From: Blasia pusilla
Lineage: Eukaryota; Marchantiophyta; Marchantiopsida; Blasiales
Length of the DNA: 64,000 nt
Direction: 5' to 3'
Assembly (NCBI GenBank): GCA_050084515.1
Contig: CM114272.1
Span: forward strand, 62,124,001 to 62,188,000
A program made the translations under genes and the position numbers. Under the pieces are notes generated by a model. The model had not been told where the DNA came from, made no database searches, and saw nothing but the letters and a program-made list of their open reading frames with translations. Each line of letters opens with the position of its first letter. The first letter of the stretch is position 1. This document shows, piece by piece, positions 32,501-39,974 of the stretch.

Positions 32501-34391
32501 ACCCATCGGACATGAAAGAACGAGGAAACTGGCTACACTTTTGAAAATTTCTTCTCTTCAAGGTATGATCAGGGCTCTTGAAGACCTTACTTTTCCGGAG
32601 CAACGGTTGCGAGATGGCCTAGGTCATATTAAGAGTTGCTTGATAGCAGGTGATGGGAGGAAGGCGAAGGCCTTGTTTACTAATCTTTGGGAGGACTGCT
32701 TAGATGTAGATGCCATGCGCAAAGCATCCCGAGGAGCAGGAGAGTATAATCTCAAGTTTGGCCTTGACTGGTCTAAACGGGTTGCAAAGGCTCTAGGAGA
32801 GGATGGAGTCAAGTTGCTTAAGATGGACGAGAAAAAATTCACTGCTGCTGTGATGGATGTGATTGCAAACTTACAGAAGGCAATGCAGAAGCTGCAAAGT
32901 GGAATGACGAGTCTTGCACATTTGTCTAAATGGATGGCGAACTTTGACCAGGCAAAATCTGCTCCAATCAGCATGGAATTATCACGTAGAGAGAAGAGTT
33001 CATCACCTGATGACTTGAGCAGCCCTTCTACTGAAGCTACTGTCGAAGTACCTGGCCAATACAGTGGTTTCAGTGAACCTGATCCTACTCTCCATGTCAA
33101 ATTGGTGGGATTTGATCAAACTCTTTATACCTTAAGTTCGAAGCAAAGACCCAAAATACTGACGATGAGAGGGTCGGATGAGAAGGAGTATAAATTTGTA
33201 GTCAAAGGTGGAGAGGACCTTCGCCTGGATCAGAGAATTGAGCAGCTTTTTACAGTGATGAATAGCATACTGCAGAGGGATTCTGTAGCAGCTCGTTGTG
33301 GCTTGACTGTGAGGACATATGCTGTAGTTCCTGTATCCAAGTCTTGTGGGCTCCTGCAGTTTGTTGAAAATACTTGTGTCTTAGAGGACGTCGTGAAGGA
33401 TGGCCTGATGAGCAAAATTCCACAGTTGGCTCGTGAAGGCAAAAGTGCACCTGCAGAAGCTCTTCAGAAATTGAGGGGGCAATACAACGACTGGGTTATG
33501 AAAAAGGGAGGACCTGCACAGACCCCTTATGAATGCTACCGCAATCTCTACCTGAAGGCAAGCTATGATGAAGTTGAACAGAAACTACGGAGCATCCAAT
33601 CTCAGCTGCCTTGGGATACTTTTAGAGCAGGAGTCTCAAGATGGGCTACCAGTGCAGAGTCATATCTGGCGCTAAGGTCCCAGTTTTCCAAAAGTTTATC
33701 AGTCATAAGCATATGCGGGTATGTTGCTGGAGTTGGTGATCGCCATCTTGCCAATACACTGGTGGACATGCGGAGTGGCTCACTGGTCCCCATTGATTTT
33801 GGGTACAGCTTTGGGACAGGAGTTCTTCTTCTTCCAGTCCCAGAGCTCATTCCCTTCCGACTCACCAATCAGCTGGTTAACTTTCTCCTGCCCCTTGATG
33901 CACTAGGCTTGCTGCGCACAGATATGGTGCATACCTTGTCCGCCTTACATGCAAGACGGGAAGTGATTTCTGCAGTAATGGATGTGTTTGTTAAAGAACC
34001 CTTGGTAGATTGGAAAACCGAGGCAATCAAGACGAGCAACCTGAGAGAAAAGAAAGGTGCAGTGGATATGGAATCCAGAGACGGCCAAGGAGACATGAAT
34101 TTGGAGCAGCAGTACGTTGAGCTGAAGGTCGAAAATGCCCAGCGCAAACTTGAGCTCTGGAACCCGGCAGCTATAACTATGGCCGAGCTTCAGTCTTCCA
34201 TACATGCCAACAAACCTTACTTTGAAGCTTTACAAAAAATAGTCAGGGGTAGTCCAGACCGTAACGCACGAGCTAGGACTAGTGGAAACATTTGTGAGAC
34301 AATTCGTGAACAGGTGGACTGCCTAATTGATCAGGCCACAGATCCTAACCTCCTAGGGCGAATCTGGGTCGGATGGCAACCATGGGTGTAG
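104..34391 (+). CDS. PRKDC: DNA-dependent protein kinase catalytic subunit (DNA-PKcs) orthologue, 5'-partial, about 30 exons
   Basis: The translated exons follow animal DNA-PKcs almost end to end, starting near human residue 240 and finishing with the FATC tail that ends in W-x-P-W-V. In animals this nuclear PIKK is recruited by Ku to DNA ends and drives non-homologous end joining. Domains in order are HEAT-repeat N-terminus (104 to about 17700), central NUC194-type region (17984-22080), S/T-Q cluster (22381-22933), FAT (23423 to about 33000), kinase (about 33050-34060) and FATC (about 34290-34388). The catalytic loop GVGDRHLAN and the IDFG metal-binding motif are intact. The first exons and promoter are upstream of the window. 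One exon carries a 1-nt deletion at about 14985 that would truncate the protein. Arabidopsis is not known to have this gene. Family assignment is very secure; functionality is uncertain because of the frame break. Confidence 0.93.
665..1333 (-). mobile_element. Solo LTR, family B, in a DNA-PKcs intron
   Basis: This block matches 10784-11935 over most of its length, in the same orientation. On the minus strand it begins TGTTGAGAATGCAATACATT, a typical TG start. The left limit is approximate. There is no internal coding region, so it looks like a solo LTR of a retrotransposon. I could not identify a clean target duplication. Confidence 0.6.
5775..6411 (-). mobile_element. Second, 5'-truncated LINE 3' end in direct tandem
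   Basis: This block repeats the C-terminal coding region and 3' UTR of the adjacent larger LINE (6412-7050) at high identity. It includes the same LCRFCNSGLIDDEHHY motif and the same 3' stretch beginning gtccacgggga on the plus strand. The join at 6411/6412 falls exactly at a gaatgaatg tail. It is either a second 5'-truncated insertion into the tail of the first, or a tandem duplication. Confidence 0.8.
6508..7527 (-). pseudogene. LINE ORF2 C-terminal region with zf-RVT-like Cys/His motif
   Basis: A 339-codon open frame follows the RT. It has the usual LINE C-terminal architecture: a segment ending LVIPATLYASEVWG, a connector, and the C-x2-C...H-H...C motif in LCRFCKSGLVDDEHHYLFDC. Only a small frame break around 7530 separates it from the RT part, so this LINE copy is moderately degraded. 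The region 3' of the stop is the LINE 3' UTR, ending near 6412. Confidence 0.8.
7540..7886 (-). pseudogene. LINE ORF2, RT catalytic part (YADD)
   Basis: This segment resumes the RT with GVKQGCPLSPTLFGLY and contains the LLLYADDIVLMS box, the YADD catalytic pair. It then runs into the thumb region and meets a stop at about 7540. Upstream of 7892 the open frame continues into inserted LTR sequence and is not LINE-coded. It connects downstream on the minus strand to 6508-7527. Confidence 0.85.
7892..9266 (-). mobile_element. LTR element family A (about 600 bp LTR-like unit) inserted in the LINE, itself interrupted
   Basis: The unit has TG...CA ends (tgaaagaaa at the left, ttcaaca at the right). 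It is flanked by the perfect 5-bp duplication CGGTG at 7887-7891 and 9267-9271. It interrupts the LINE RT between the RSETLSSN and GVKQGCPL parts. A second, internally deleted copy is at 23033-23395. The family C element at 8443-9125 sits inside it. No protein coding is seen, so it is a solo LTR or a small non-autonomous element. Confidence 0.8.
8443..9125 (+). mobile_element. LTR element family C, nested in family A
   Basis: The 683-bp unit starts TGTTGAAATTTG and ends ttttctca. Reverse-oriented relatives are at 15922-16566 and, partially, near 61850-62140. It contains a TATA-like atgtatataatg near 8669. Its flanks are unusual: a segment of about 100 bp, ctacaggaggctattgc through tagtaaa, is present at both 8339-8442 and 9128-9222. 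The other family A copy (23033-23395) has that segment only once. Confidence 0.75.
9272..10785 (-). pseudogene. LINE ORF2, endonuclease C-terminus and RT N-terminal part
   Basis: About 505 codons are open. The start shows an AP-endonuclease-like end with the SDHEPL motif. RT blocks follow, including an AGFRHSHSTLDHLLTL block and the catalytic-palm motif VDFKKAFDTVPR that supplies the first catalytic aspartate. The frame is cut where the TG...CA element at 7892-9266 has inserted, and it resumes on the far side with GVKQGCPLSPTLF. It is therefore one RT domain split in two. Endonuclease residues upstream of SDH are missing, either because of 5' truncation or because LTR family B abuts here. Confidence 0.85.
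10784..11935 (-). mobile_element. LTR family B copy, with a solo Copia LTR nested inside
   Basis: Sequence on both sides of 11306-11823 matches the family B solo LTR at 665-1333, and the minus-strand end again reads TGTTGAGAAAGCAGTACATT. The left edge touches the 5' limit of the LINE. The right edge lies only about 50 bp before the DNA-PKcs splice acceptor at 11988. Confidence 0.7.
11306..11823 (-). mobile_element. Solo LTR of the window's Copia family
   Basis: The minus strand begins TGTTGTAAAACATAG exactly like the LTRs at 26297 and 31052 and shares the rest of their sequence, including the ggttgctattgcactaag repeats. At about 518 bp it is shorter than the 633-bp intact LTR, so it has internal deletions and is older. 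It sits inside family B. Confidence 0.8.
11989..17692 (+). CDS. PRKDC: DNA-PKcs exon block 2: middle HEAT-repeat exons, with a frame break
   Basis: Exons: 11989-12190, 13295 to about 13550-13620 (end ambiguous), about 13833-14086, 14206-14395, 14943 to about 15096, 15177-15308, 15485-15627, 16681-16744, 16869 to about 17085-17150 (end ambiguous), about 17204-17237 and 17480-17692. Homology is clear, for example NQYPLISGNYKLL, ELLASCLRLCLSAP, LIHWFTSNQQ and KRLGAAMAAHRIY. In the exon at 14943 the frame is broken: RVVELA is followed after one missing base by SSSDRRTKVTASELLQ, while the uncorrected frame stops at about 15001. The intron 15628-16680 holds a family C element. Confidence 0.78.
12669..12800 (-). 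mobile_element. LINE 3'-end fragment
   Basis: A 130-bp piece related to the LINE 3' UTR lies between gaatgaatgaat-type tracts (shared words gtccatggggg and accatgggact). It is a very short 5'-truncated insertion inside the intron 12191-13294. Nothing else recognisable is in that intron. Confidence 0.5.
15922..16566 (-). mobile_element. LTR family C copy in a DNA-PKcs intron
   Basis: This is the reverse complement of 8443-9125 over nearly its whole length. It ends with aaatttcaaca on the plus strand. Flanking 5-mers gtagg (15917-15921) and atagg (16567-16571) look like a target duplication with one mismatch. There is no coding capacity. Confidence 0.75.
17984..22080 (+). CDS. PRKDC: DNA-PKcs giant exon (NUC194-type central region), 4.1 kb
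   Basis: A single open exon of about 1,365 codons lies between the acceptor cctgcag at 17983 and the donor CTCAAG/gtaact at 22080. It covers the central DNA-PKcs superhelix, including the NUC194 domain, and continues to VEEHWAQFTNVLLLK. Recognisable blocks are ILGR-like DPRDLGFVATDHH, the SSQYF and LSQEP sites in a loop at 20430-20480 that corresponds to the human phospho-cluster around S2056, and RLFLTKVVTKTWKVFTPYAN. Human DNA-PKcs codes the same region in dozens of exons, so intron loss or retro-copying of a cDNA segment is likely in this lineage. The frame is intact over its full length. Confidence 0.9.
22210..22933 (+). CDS. PRKDC: DNA-PKcs exons with the S/T-Q phosphorylation-cluster equivalent
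   Basis: A short exon starts at 22210 (AALELCTTSCFHPEKK; end at about 22262 or 22290) and is followed by an exon at 22381-22933. The second matches the human segment around T2609-T2647: FNAPLSDCDFHDYTINTAW then PMTPLFSQSQL. I count eleven S-Q or T-Q dipeptides within about 150 residues. In humans this is the ABCDE autophosphorylation cluster that controls end processing and release from DNA. That the plant sites are used the same way is inference. Confidence 0.85.
23033..23395 (-). mobile_element. LTR family A copy, internally deleted, next to a splice acceptor
   Basis: It matches 7892-8442 and 9128-9266 but lacks a 180-bp internal piece and part of the duplicated segment. Flanking 5-mers tagaa and taaaa are a possible imperfect target duplication. 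Its right end is 27 bp from the acceptor of the next DNA-PKcs exon (23422), so the insertion probably displaced the original branch-point region. Confidence 0.7.
23423..26056 (+). CDS. PRKDC: DNA-PKcs exon block 3: FAT domain
   Basis: Exons 23423-24061, 24631-25150, 25360-25621 and 25901-26056 join in frame. They begin GELPDIEIKYEE, matching GDLPDIQIKH of human DNA-PKcs, and include WLELANLYKELGEEDV, LLNLNHWQLLMEDTL and DAWDDIVQNRLVFF. The FAT domain wraps the kinase in PIKK structures. All joints use GT-AG. The following intron (26057-31796) contains the Copia insertion. Confidence 0.88.
26248..26296. repeat. 49-bp direct duplication, left copy, flanking the Copia element
   Basis: The intron segment aacgtttagggtatcg through gtcgtttat is repeated exactly at 31685-31733, immediately outside the other LTR. 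A normal Copia target duplication is 5 bp. Confidence 0.85.
26297..26929 (+). repeat. Copia 5' LTR
   Basis: Starts TGTTGTAAAACATAG and ends at about gattcta rather than the usual CA. It contains three copies of taacctgagtggttgctatt and a tatataaccctc TATA-like box near 26495. A ccctaaccctaaa stretch at 26447-26470 resembles plant telo-boxes. Confidence 0.9.
26933..26946 (+). other. Copia primer-binding site for half initiator tRNA-Met, overlapping the gag start codon
   Basis: GGTTATGGGCCCAC is complementary to the anticodon stem-loop of plant initiator tRNA-Met (GTGGGCCCATAACC), not to its 3' end. Drosophila copia and yeast Ty5 are primed by an internal cut of this tRNA. The ATG of the gag frame (26937) lies inside the site. 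Confidence 0.85.
26937..27782 (+). CDS. Copia gag (capsid and zinc knuckle)
   Basis: A 281-codon frame starts at the ATG within the primer-binding site. The N-terminus LTIAPFDGTNYRHWSFQMKLLL is the usual Copia gag opening (UBN2-type domain). A CCHC knuckle, C-x2-C-x4-H-x4-C, occurs as CYTCREKGHLSPQC near residue 230. The frame ends just as the protease begins, with a small overlap at 27773. In an intact element gag and pol would be one frame, so this is a 1-nt break or programmed shift; the other breaks in this copy favour damage. Confidence 0.9.
   Translation: MGPQGMISGNVSGYPGVNLTIAPFDGTNYRHWSFQMKLLLQQKRLWEFVSSEVKDPDEIKDFENKNGDAYSTICLHTEWSIAETLRDESLAWRVWQIVQNQYEKVAVCEGLQLWRDFRTIEFEEGQSMQAHVVQVRAMQLKVKAALQLDFEGKNSILHFLGTLPPRFNTIIKILHNKDAELSWEYVTTQIIREDEEWKKDQEADSALLSRFKFKPARWTPNERRDTKTDTRICYTCREKGHLSPQCPKNKNYKMKKFIKRSHKEGAMIAEHVADANYSEWG
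27773..28681 (+). pseudogene. Copia pol part 1: protease and integrase N-terminal and core regions
   Basis: The aspartic protease active site FLDSGATAHI is near the start. The integrase HHCC zinc finger follows (LWHLRLGHLS... CRACAEGKSH), then the catalytic core with SDVWG and IRSDGGKEY. The frame stops at 28681 after LQQR. The expected continuation GILADVTARDSPSQNGVAER is in the next frame, so one base has been lost at about 28668. Confidence 0.9.
28682..29494 (+). pseudogene. Copia pol part 2: integrase C-terminal region
   Basis: It contains the catalytic glutamate block SPSQNGVAERLNRTL (28700-28745, in another frame) and the GKKP-type integrase C-terminus with LRVFGCPAYVHIPKEQRSKF. A further one-base break lies near 28795. 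A TAA stop at 29492 interrupts the linker before the RT. Confidence 0.85.
29510..30307 (+). pseudogene. Copia reverse transcriptase
   Basis: A 265-codon frame contains RSIGCKWVFKIKRG, ARLVAKGFNQ, DVETAFLNGDL and the catalytic box AVYVDDLLLLG (YVDD). These are classic Ty1/Copia RT blocks. It ends at an in-frame TGA after STPLDPG at 30305. Confidence 0.93.
30304..31044 (+). pseudogene. Copia RNase H
   Basis: The 246-codon frame includes RPDISYAVGALARY, the RNase H start GFTDASWGDD, STTEAELMAAS and CDNTGSISLLKNPVHH. It terminates a few bases before the polypurine tract. It is separated from the RT frame by a single stop and is otherwise intact. Confidence 0.93.
31052..31685 (+). repeat. Copia 3' LTR
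   Basis: It differs from the 5' LTR by one C in the ccctaa run and by a 2-bp at insertion near 31275; otherwise I see identity. It follows the purine tract at 31043-31051. Confidence 0.9.
31685..31733. repeat. 49-bp direct duplication, right copy, flanking the Copia element
   Basis: Exact copy of 26248-26296. It begins at the last base of the 3' LTR and runs into the DNA-PKcs intron sequence before the acceptor at 31796. Confidence 0.85.
31797..34391 (+). CDS. PRKDC: DNA-PKcs last exon: FAT end, PI3K-like kinase, FATC
   Basis: A 2.6-kb exon ends at TAG 34389-34391. The kinase domain begins near VKLVGFDQ (33096). The ATP-binding lysine is in VVKGGEDLRLDQR (33198-33240). The catalytic loop GVGDRHLAN is at about 33730-33756 and IDFG at 33792-33803. 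LPVPELIPFRLTNQLVN matches the DNA-PKcs activation segment. The FATC ends DQATDPNLLGRIWVGWQPWV. All catalytic residues are present, so the kinase itself looks active. The Q of the animal GGEDLRQDQR box is L here; ATR has K there, so this is tolerated in PIKKs. Confidence 0.95.
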   Translation, partial: VKSYIKSTAEKPWVDMNPEWHSGLKLLGANVSSQLAYLNLDRMAKSDADPSAMTECFSLFGAAYEAYAEISSNQSLPIVISSSLNSPHQLAKISLTFGLFCDELLKSSKDLKWSDCVRNGIMKGYAKAGLPPASVYPTVIVKHMMQAIILDTSVRAQLGVARVLSLIGQYPETCTIFASQIKQVPIWVFIAWIPQMLAVMDQEESKVLVSVLEGVGRLYPQALYFAFQVSEKDFGPIGHERTRKLATLLKISSLQGMIRALEDLTFPEQRLRDGLGHIKSCLIAGDGRKAKALFTNLWEDCLDVDAMRKASRGAGEYNLKFGLDWSKRVAKALGEDGVKLLKMDEKKFTAAVMDVIANLQKAMQKLQSGMTSLAHLSKWMANFDQAKSAPISMELSRREKSSSPDDLSSPSTEATVEVPGQYSGFSEPDPTLHVKLVGFDQTLYTLSSKQRPKILTMRGSDEKEYKFVVKGGEDLRLDQRIEQLFTVMNSILQRDSVAARCGLTVRTYAVVPVSKSCGLLQFVENTCVLEDVVKDGLMSKIPQLAREGKSAPAEALQKLRGQYNDWVMKKGGPAQTPYECYRNLYLKASYDEVEQKLRSIQSQLPWDTFRAGVSRWATSAESYLALRSQFSKSLSVISICGYVAGVGDRHLANTLVDMRSGSLVPIDFGYSFGTGVLLLPVPELIPFRLTNQLVNFLLPLDALGLLRTDMVHTLSALHARREVISAVMDVFVKEPLVDWKTEAIKTSNLREKKGAVDMESRDGQGDMNLEQQYVELKVENAQRKLELWNPAAITMAELQSSIHANKPYFEALQKIVRGSPDRNARARTSGNICETIREQVDCLIDQATDPNLLGRIWVGWQPWV

Positions 34392-36345
34392 CGCAGGGAT
34401 GCTATCATCAAGCATGCTCGTGTTCTTGTATGTTTTCATCGTTACAAAGGATTTTGATCTGTTGCTTGTCAATTGCATGATCTTCCCTAGACTCTGAACT
34501 GCATGCAATCGAAGTGAATGTCAATTTCGTAGGAAGCTACAATGAATTGAAATAGTCTGCAGGGAATTTGAAGCAGGACATCAATGCCATCAGCATGAAA
34601 AGTAAATATTTCATTGGTGCATCACAAAATGAGTGGAACTTATCAGTAGCTTATGGAGAAGTGGCAATACAAATTTGAATGCCTACGAAGGACGAAATGT
34701 CAGGGTTATGAGAAATTTGATATTTGAAGATGGATTTTATTCGTTGCTTACATCTCTCAGAAGTCCTAGTTTGCAACACGACCAACCTGTTAGACGAAGT
34801 CCTTTCTGGAATTTCGCGGGAGCCCATGAGGTCTGCTTAGAATCGCATTGAAGGCAACCTTGAGATATGATGGAACTGTGGGCCGAGGTGGAGAAATTTG
34901 CTATCAAGAGTGGTTCGTACACTTCAGGCAGAGTTGTTAGAAACCAGGTGTGTGGAAGATTCAAAAACCGGTTCAATCCCAATCCAAACGAAAACTATTG
35001 ACAATATTCGTGTAAGTCTCCAGAAGGTAATATTTTTTGGTCGGGTTGTGTGTACCAAATTGAGGATTACATTTCCTCTCCCTCATGTCACCGACAGCAG
35101 CAGACCTTCATATGGAAATACTATTCCGTCTCATCAATCTAATCTCCACTTATTTCGTTGTCTTGGGCAAGCCCTCACACCGTCAGCCCGTAAAATACTG
35201 AGACGCCACCCAGTTTTATTGTTGCGTAGGGTGTCAGTTGTCACGAGTTTTACGAAGCTGTGCAATCCAGTTAAGCAAAATCTCCATCCAAGTTTAGTCT
35301 TAAGAGACTGGGCAATCGTCCACTGGAAAAGAAGTGACACTGAATTGCACAACAATTGGGCTTGTGTGCACCAGAACCGTCAAATGGCGGAAATCAGTTA
35401 GCATAAATGTTACTGATGTTAAACTCTGCCAAATCGTGTCAATCAGATAGCAAGACCATACTAATATTACACTCTGCAACACATGCAAGTCCGAAGTGAT
35501 GTGAGAGGCTAGCTAAACTCGCAGACCACAACATTGATGTGACGGTGCATACATGTTCAAGAGACTGTGGAACCCGAGTAGCAATGATCTCCATCCAAGT
35601 TCATACATGGGCTCATCCACAAGTTGAAAAGAAAGTCATTTTCATTTCATGAATTCCACCGCATGCCTGCAAAAAGTGGGTCCTTCCCATCCAGGCAGTC
35701 AAAATCGCTTGGTATTTGCAGACATATACAAATGCTGATTGACAGCAGCTTGATATTTTCTATTGGAAACTCGATTTGTACACCTGACTGCATACAGGGT
35801 CCATGCTTGATAATGCACCCAAAATGCAAGATTACCACCGTTTACACATTCAGAAAAGTGTATACCTCATGAGGTGTATTAAATGAAGCCGGGGATACTA
35901 GATCCCGCTTGGATACTCTGACCCATTGTCAACCTTACATCTATAATGACATGGAAGATTCAACCTTTCAACAAGTTGAATACTAGTTACTTCGCGTAAA
36001 ATTTGCCTTCTTCAAATAAGGTAGCATCCTGGATCAAGGCAAATGTCTCCTCTTAGAGGCTACTGCTTTGTATCAGAGCCATAAGCCTTTCCCTCAGTCG
36101 GGGGCAGTGATAAGAGTAAAACGCCATGGTGAGAGTAATCCAGAATGATAGATAGCTCACAACCACTCCACATGCCGCAAGCCCAGGTAGGTGCTCAGAG
36201 AAAACGATAACCCAATGTCAAAGCCACCTTCAGTACTCTTGTGGTCCTACACAAACAGTGGCCCCACCCCGGAACAGGTTCTCCTGATCATAATGCTCCA
36301 TACCACCCTCACTAGATTAAATCTTTCAGGGTAACATGTCATTCT
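34392..36345. other. Intergenic region, no gene recognised
   Basis: The 3' ends of DNA-PKcs (+) and the RRM gene (-) converge on this stretch. Open frames here (for example 34898-35401) show no family motif and no splice context. The words ctccatccaagttt/ca recur at 35283 and 35590, suggesting old repeat debris. Confidence 0.6.
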
Positions 36346-39300
36346 TCATGTCCCACCAGTGTAGTAACTTTGCATTGCTCCAGCACCTGCTGGTAATCCT
36401 GCAGGTGGTTGTTGTGATTGAAATGCCGAGGTGTACTGTGCATACTGTGCAGGGTTGTATTGAGGAGTTACGGTTCCATACTGTGATGTGGCTGAGAGTG
36501 CAGCATAGGTTGGTTGAGCAGTGTAGGCTGTGAGTCCTGGACTATAGGCAGAGAACCCGAGGGCAGGGGCCTGAGGAGCTGATACCTGTGTCCTAGGGTA
36601 GGCAGCCAGGTTTGGGTTGACAGCTGCAAAGCTAGGTTGCACCTGGGTCACCTGTACTTGTAAAGCTTGTGCTTGTGCCACAGCTTTCTCCTTTTGACCT
36701 TCTGCTGCAAGCTTGACAATGACGTGCCTTCCCTGGATACACATACTTGGAGTCAGAAAGATATCCATAGACCACACCCACTCTCTACCTCTTGATTAGG
36801 TCTTGACCCTCACCTGTTACGACGTTCATACAAAGTCGGTGCTGAGAACAAAATTGAAGACAAGATGAGAATTTGTTAGGAACTTGGCATCCGTGGAATT
36901 GGTCTAAGCTACTGTTAGAATCTCCATACAACTAATGCACATTTGCATTTGCATTTACTTTGGTGATGCAAATATTGTAACTTAGTCCCCTGACCCTTTA
37001 GGGTCCCCAGGGACAGGAACTTAGTTCAGATGTTATCTTCTCCTGCAGACACAAAGGGTACAACCGGTACTATTTAACAAATGCAGTCTCTCTCAAAATG
37101 CAGCTTATAAATTATTCAACAACTGAACCTCATACTTACTTCGATGTTCTTGTTGGGATCATCCATGGCCCGCTTGGCTGCCTCCAGCATCTTGAAAGTG
37201 ACAAAAGCAAATCCTCTGCAGAAAAACAATCCAGATGATGCAGGCTTCTACGAGGAATTACAATATCACTTAAAAAGAACTACGAGCGCCAGGGCATGTA
37301 AGACAGGAAGAATGAAAGTACTAGAACTGATATTCTTACCGCGATTTATTTGTGTTTTTGTCGTAGGCAACTGCACCTTCTTCAATTTCCCCATACTGAG
37401 AAAAGATATTCAACAGTGTATCACTGGATGTGTCGTACGACAATCCTCCAATGTACAACTTCCGCAGGGCCTGATCTGAAGTAGAACTTGTGCTACCACT
37501 TGATGCCAGGTTACAGACAGTGATGCGACCCTGGTTGGACGATTGTTCACAATCCGAACTCTTTTGAATCAGGCAAAGACCAAATCAGGCAAACCGCAGA
37601 TCTTCAGGGAATGGGGAAAACTCTCTTCTACTGCTTCCATCAGTTCTAATTATCGAGCACAACCACCTGCAAAGTCCCACTGGATAAGAAGCCCAACCTT
37701 CTGAAAAGTAGGTAAGATCACGTCACAAAATCCCCATTACCAAATTATCGGGTCTCCTTGCATGTGTATGCCTACTGCATACAGAACATGGAAAATAACT
37801 TACATCAATATTCTTGCTTGGTTCTTTCAAAGCACGCTGTGCTGAGTCCATGTGCTTGAAGGTGATAAACCCAAAACCTCGAGATTTTCCTGTCGCCTTG
37901 TCAGTGATAACAGCGCCTTCTTCAATTTCACCATATTGTTCAAAAGCCTGCTCATGAATCAAAGAGCACACACAGCACATGTTCACTTAGCATCGGGTAA
38001 AGAACGACGTCGCTTTTACCCCAGCATATGCTGGAGAAGTTCTTGGCCAACCGTGCACCTTCGGATACAGTACCTGACTCCAGATTAGCTGATTGAGATG
38101 GGAACACTCAATGGCCACCACTCTTACGGCCAGTTGAAAAGGAACCCCAGAATCACTTCCCACAAGAGTGTCCAACATCCAACACAGAAATTTACTTGTT
38201 GAATCCTCAGTCAAGTCAATCATGGCAAGAATCCTTCACAGCACAAAGTCTTCAGATTGAAGAGGCTACTTTCTTGACATTGAAAGATCAGTCTCTTTCT
38301 CTCCTCTCTTCCCTGACGAAAGACTGTACACACAATCAAGCATTCCATGCACTCACATCACGCAGAGCCTGTGAAGTGGTCTCCCAAGCCAGGCCACGCA
38401 CAAACAGCTTCCGATGAGCAGGATCCTTGCTTGCAACATCTCTAATATCATCTGCAACGGCAGAAAATTGAGAACCTCTGCAGAATACCAGCCAACAACC
38501 AACCAAAAGCAGCCCCAGTCAATCCATTCATAAACGCCAGAGTCATAACCAGTCAAGAAAAACTCTCTGCAATTGCTCTACCCCAGCAAAATGACAGGCA
38601 ACTCAGGGCTATTCAATCCATTCATATTTTCCAGAAAAACGCCACCTCGTGGATAGAGTCGATAACGAATCTAAATGAATGAATGTCACTGTAGCTGACA
38701 GACGTGTCGAGTGAGTGGTGTTGATAAAAACTCTCTGCACCCCAAATGTGCATGTCTGCAACAACGGCAAGACATAATTCAAGCAGAGGTTCACGCTCTC
38801 AACACCCATCAGAATTGACCTTCCAACCAGAGCCAGAGGGAATCTGGAGTCGATGGGGGAGTTCCGGGCGACCAGGTTGAATAAGCAGCAGAATAACTAA
38901 TGCAAATTCAGACTTCTGATTCAAAAGAGTTCCGGATACACGTCTGTAGTCCGCACTAACTTACAAGGATGCCAGCCGCCACAACTTAATACCGGTTGAA
39001 AGGATAGAACCACGAAAACGATAAGAATTTGGAGGTCCGAGGATTCCCAATCAAACAAAGCAAAAAACAAATCCTACTGATTCGTAGAACGCTGAGGAGG
39101 ATGTCTCAGTCCTCACTGAGATATCACACGACAGTCTCCGACAGACAGCACTCTCAGAACCAACAGAGAAAAGCATCCGGCTTCAATTTCCACGAGACAC
39201 CAACGAAGAGATTTCCCCCGCCGTCTACTCTTTCCCCGGCCCTCTCCTCCCCTCCTCTCCTCTCCCCCTCCCTCGCTCGCTCGCTCGCTCGCTCGCTCGC

Positions 39301-39639
39301 TCGTTCGTTCCCTTTCCCTCTACCAGAAACTCCGTCCTCGAGAACATGCGTGCGCTCGAAGGGAGCATTTTGAATTGTACATGCATGCATTTGGCCAATC
39401 TACAGGCCTTACGGACCATCTTCGAGCCGAAAACGCTCGGGATGAAGTAGGTTTCAGAGAGAGAGAGTGACTGCAACTTACGCATCGGCAAGAAGCGTGA
39501 TGAGCTGCTCTTTGCTCAGAGGCTCCAACAGCTTCTTCAACTCCTCATTCGTCAAAGTGATCGAAGATCCATTGCTCCCGTCCCCCGCTTTTCTCTTCTT
39601 GCGCTCCTCACCCGCATACTCCGCAGCTGCTCCCTCCAT
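36346..39639 (-). CDS. Two-RRM hnRNP-like RNA-binding protein (plant UBA2 type)
   Basis: Minus-strand exons: 39482-39639 (ATG at 39639), about 38357-38451, 37804-37947, 37340-37530, 37140-37215 and 36346-36732, possibly with one more small exon between the first two because the phases do not join directly. RRM1 has RNP2 KLFVRGL and RNP1 [13 protein letters not shown]2 has RNP2 KLYIGGL and RNP1 [10 protein letters not shown]. The C-terminus is rich in Q, A, P and Y, ending QSYYTGGT. The acidic-basic N-terminus [19 protein letters not shown] is typical of plant UBP1-associated proteins (UBA2), nuclear factors implicated in mRNA stability and stress signalling. The role here is inferred from the family. 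Confidence 0.88.
39272..39310. repeat. (CGCT)n microsatellite in the first intron of the RRM gene
   Basis: About eight tetranucleotide units followed by cgttcgttc. It lies about 170 bp inside intron 1. Confidence 0.9.
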
Positions 39640-39669
39640 CTCCACTCCTCCTCTCTCTCCCTCCTCCTC

Positions 39670-39670
39670 C

Positions 39671-39705
<35 letters not shown>

Positions 39706-39736
39706 TCACTCACACACACATACACACTCTCTCTCT
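39670..39736 (-). repeat. (GA)n tract in the 5' leader of the RRM gene
   Basis: On the minus (transcribed) strand this is a (GA)n run about 30 bp upstream of the ATG; on the plus strand it reads (CT)n then cacacaca. Such GA/CT tracts are common in plant 5' UTRs and core promoters. Confidence 0.75.
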
Positions 39737-39974
39737 TTCCCTCTCTCCCAATCTTTCACCACATGCCCCCGCCGCTCTGAAGTCGAACGAATTCCCCACG
39801 GGGCCAAGGCAGCGGCAGATCTAGCTCAACCATTCAGCAAAGGAGAGGCTGAAACACACACACACACAGCTCCGCTTCAAATTCACCTGCGCTGCTGTAC
39901 ACACACCTTTCGAGCTCCAATTGTCTTCCGTCCGGGGTCTCAACCCGAATCTCGCCCGCTACGACATCAAGCCT

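Noticed and set aside
34898-35401. 167-codon open frame downstream of DNA-PKcs
   Set aside because: No family motif, no upstream splice context, and composition like the surrounding non-coding sequence.
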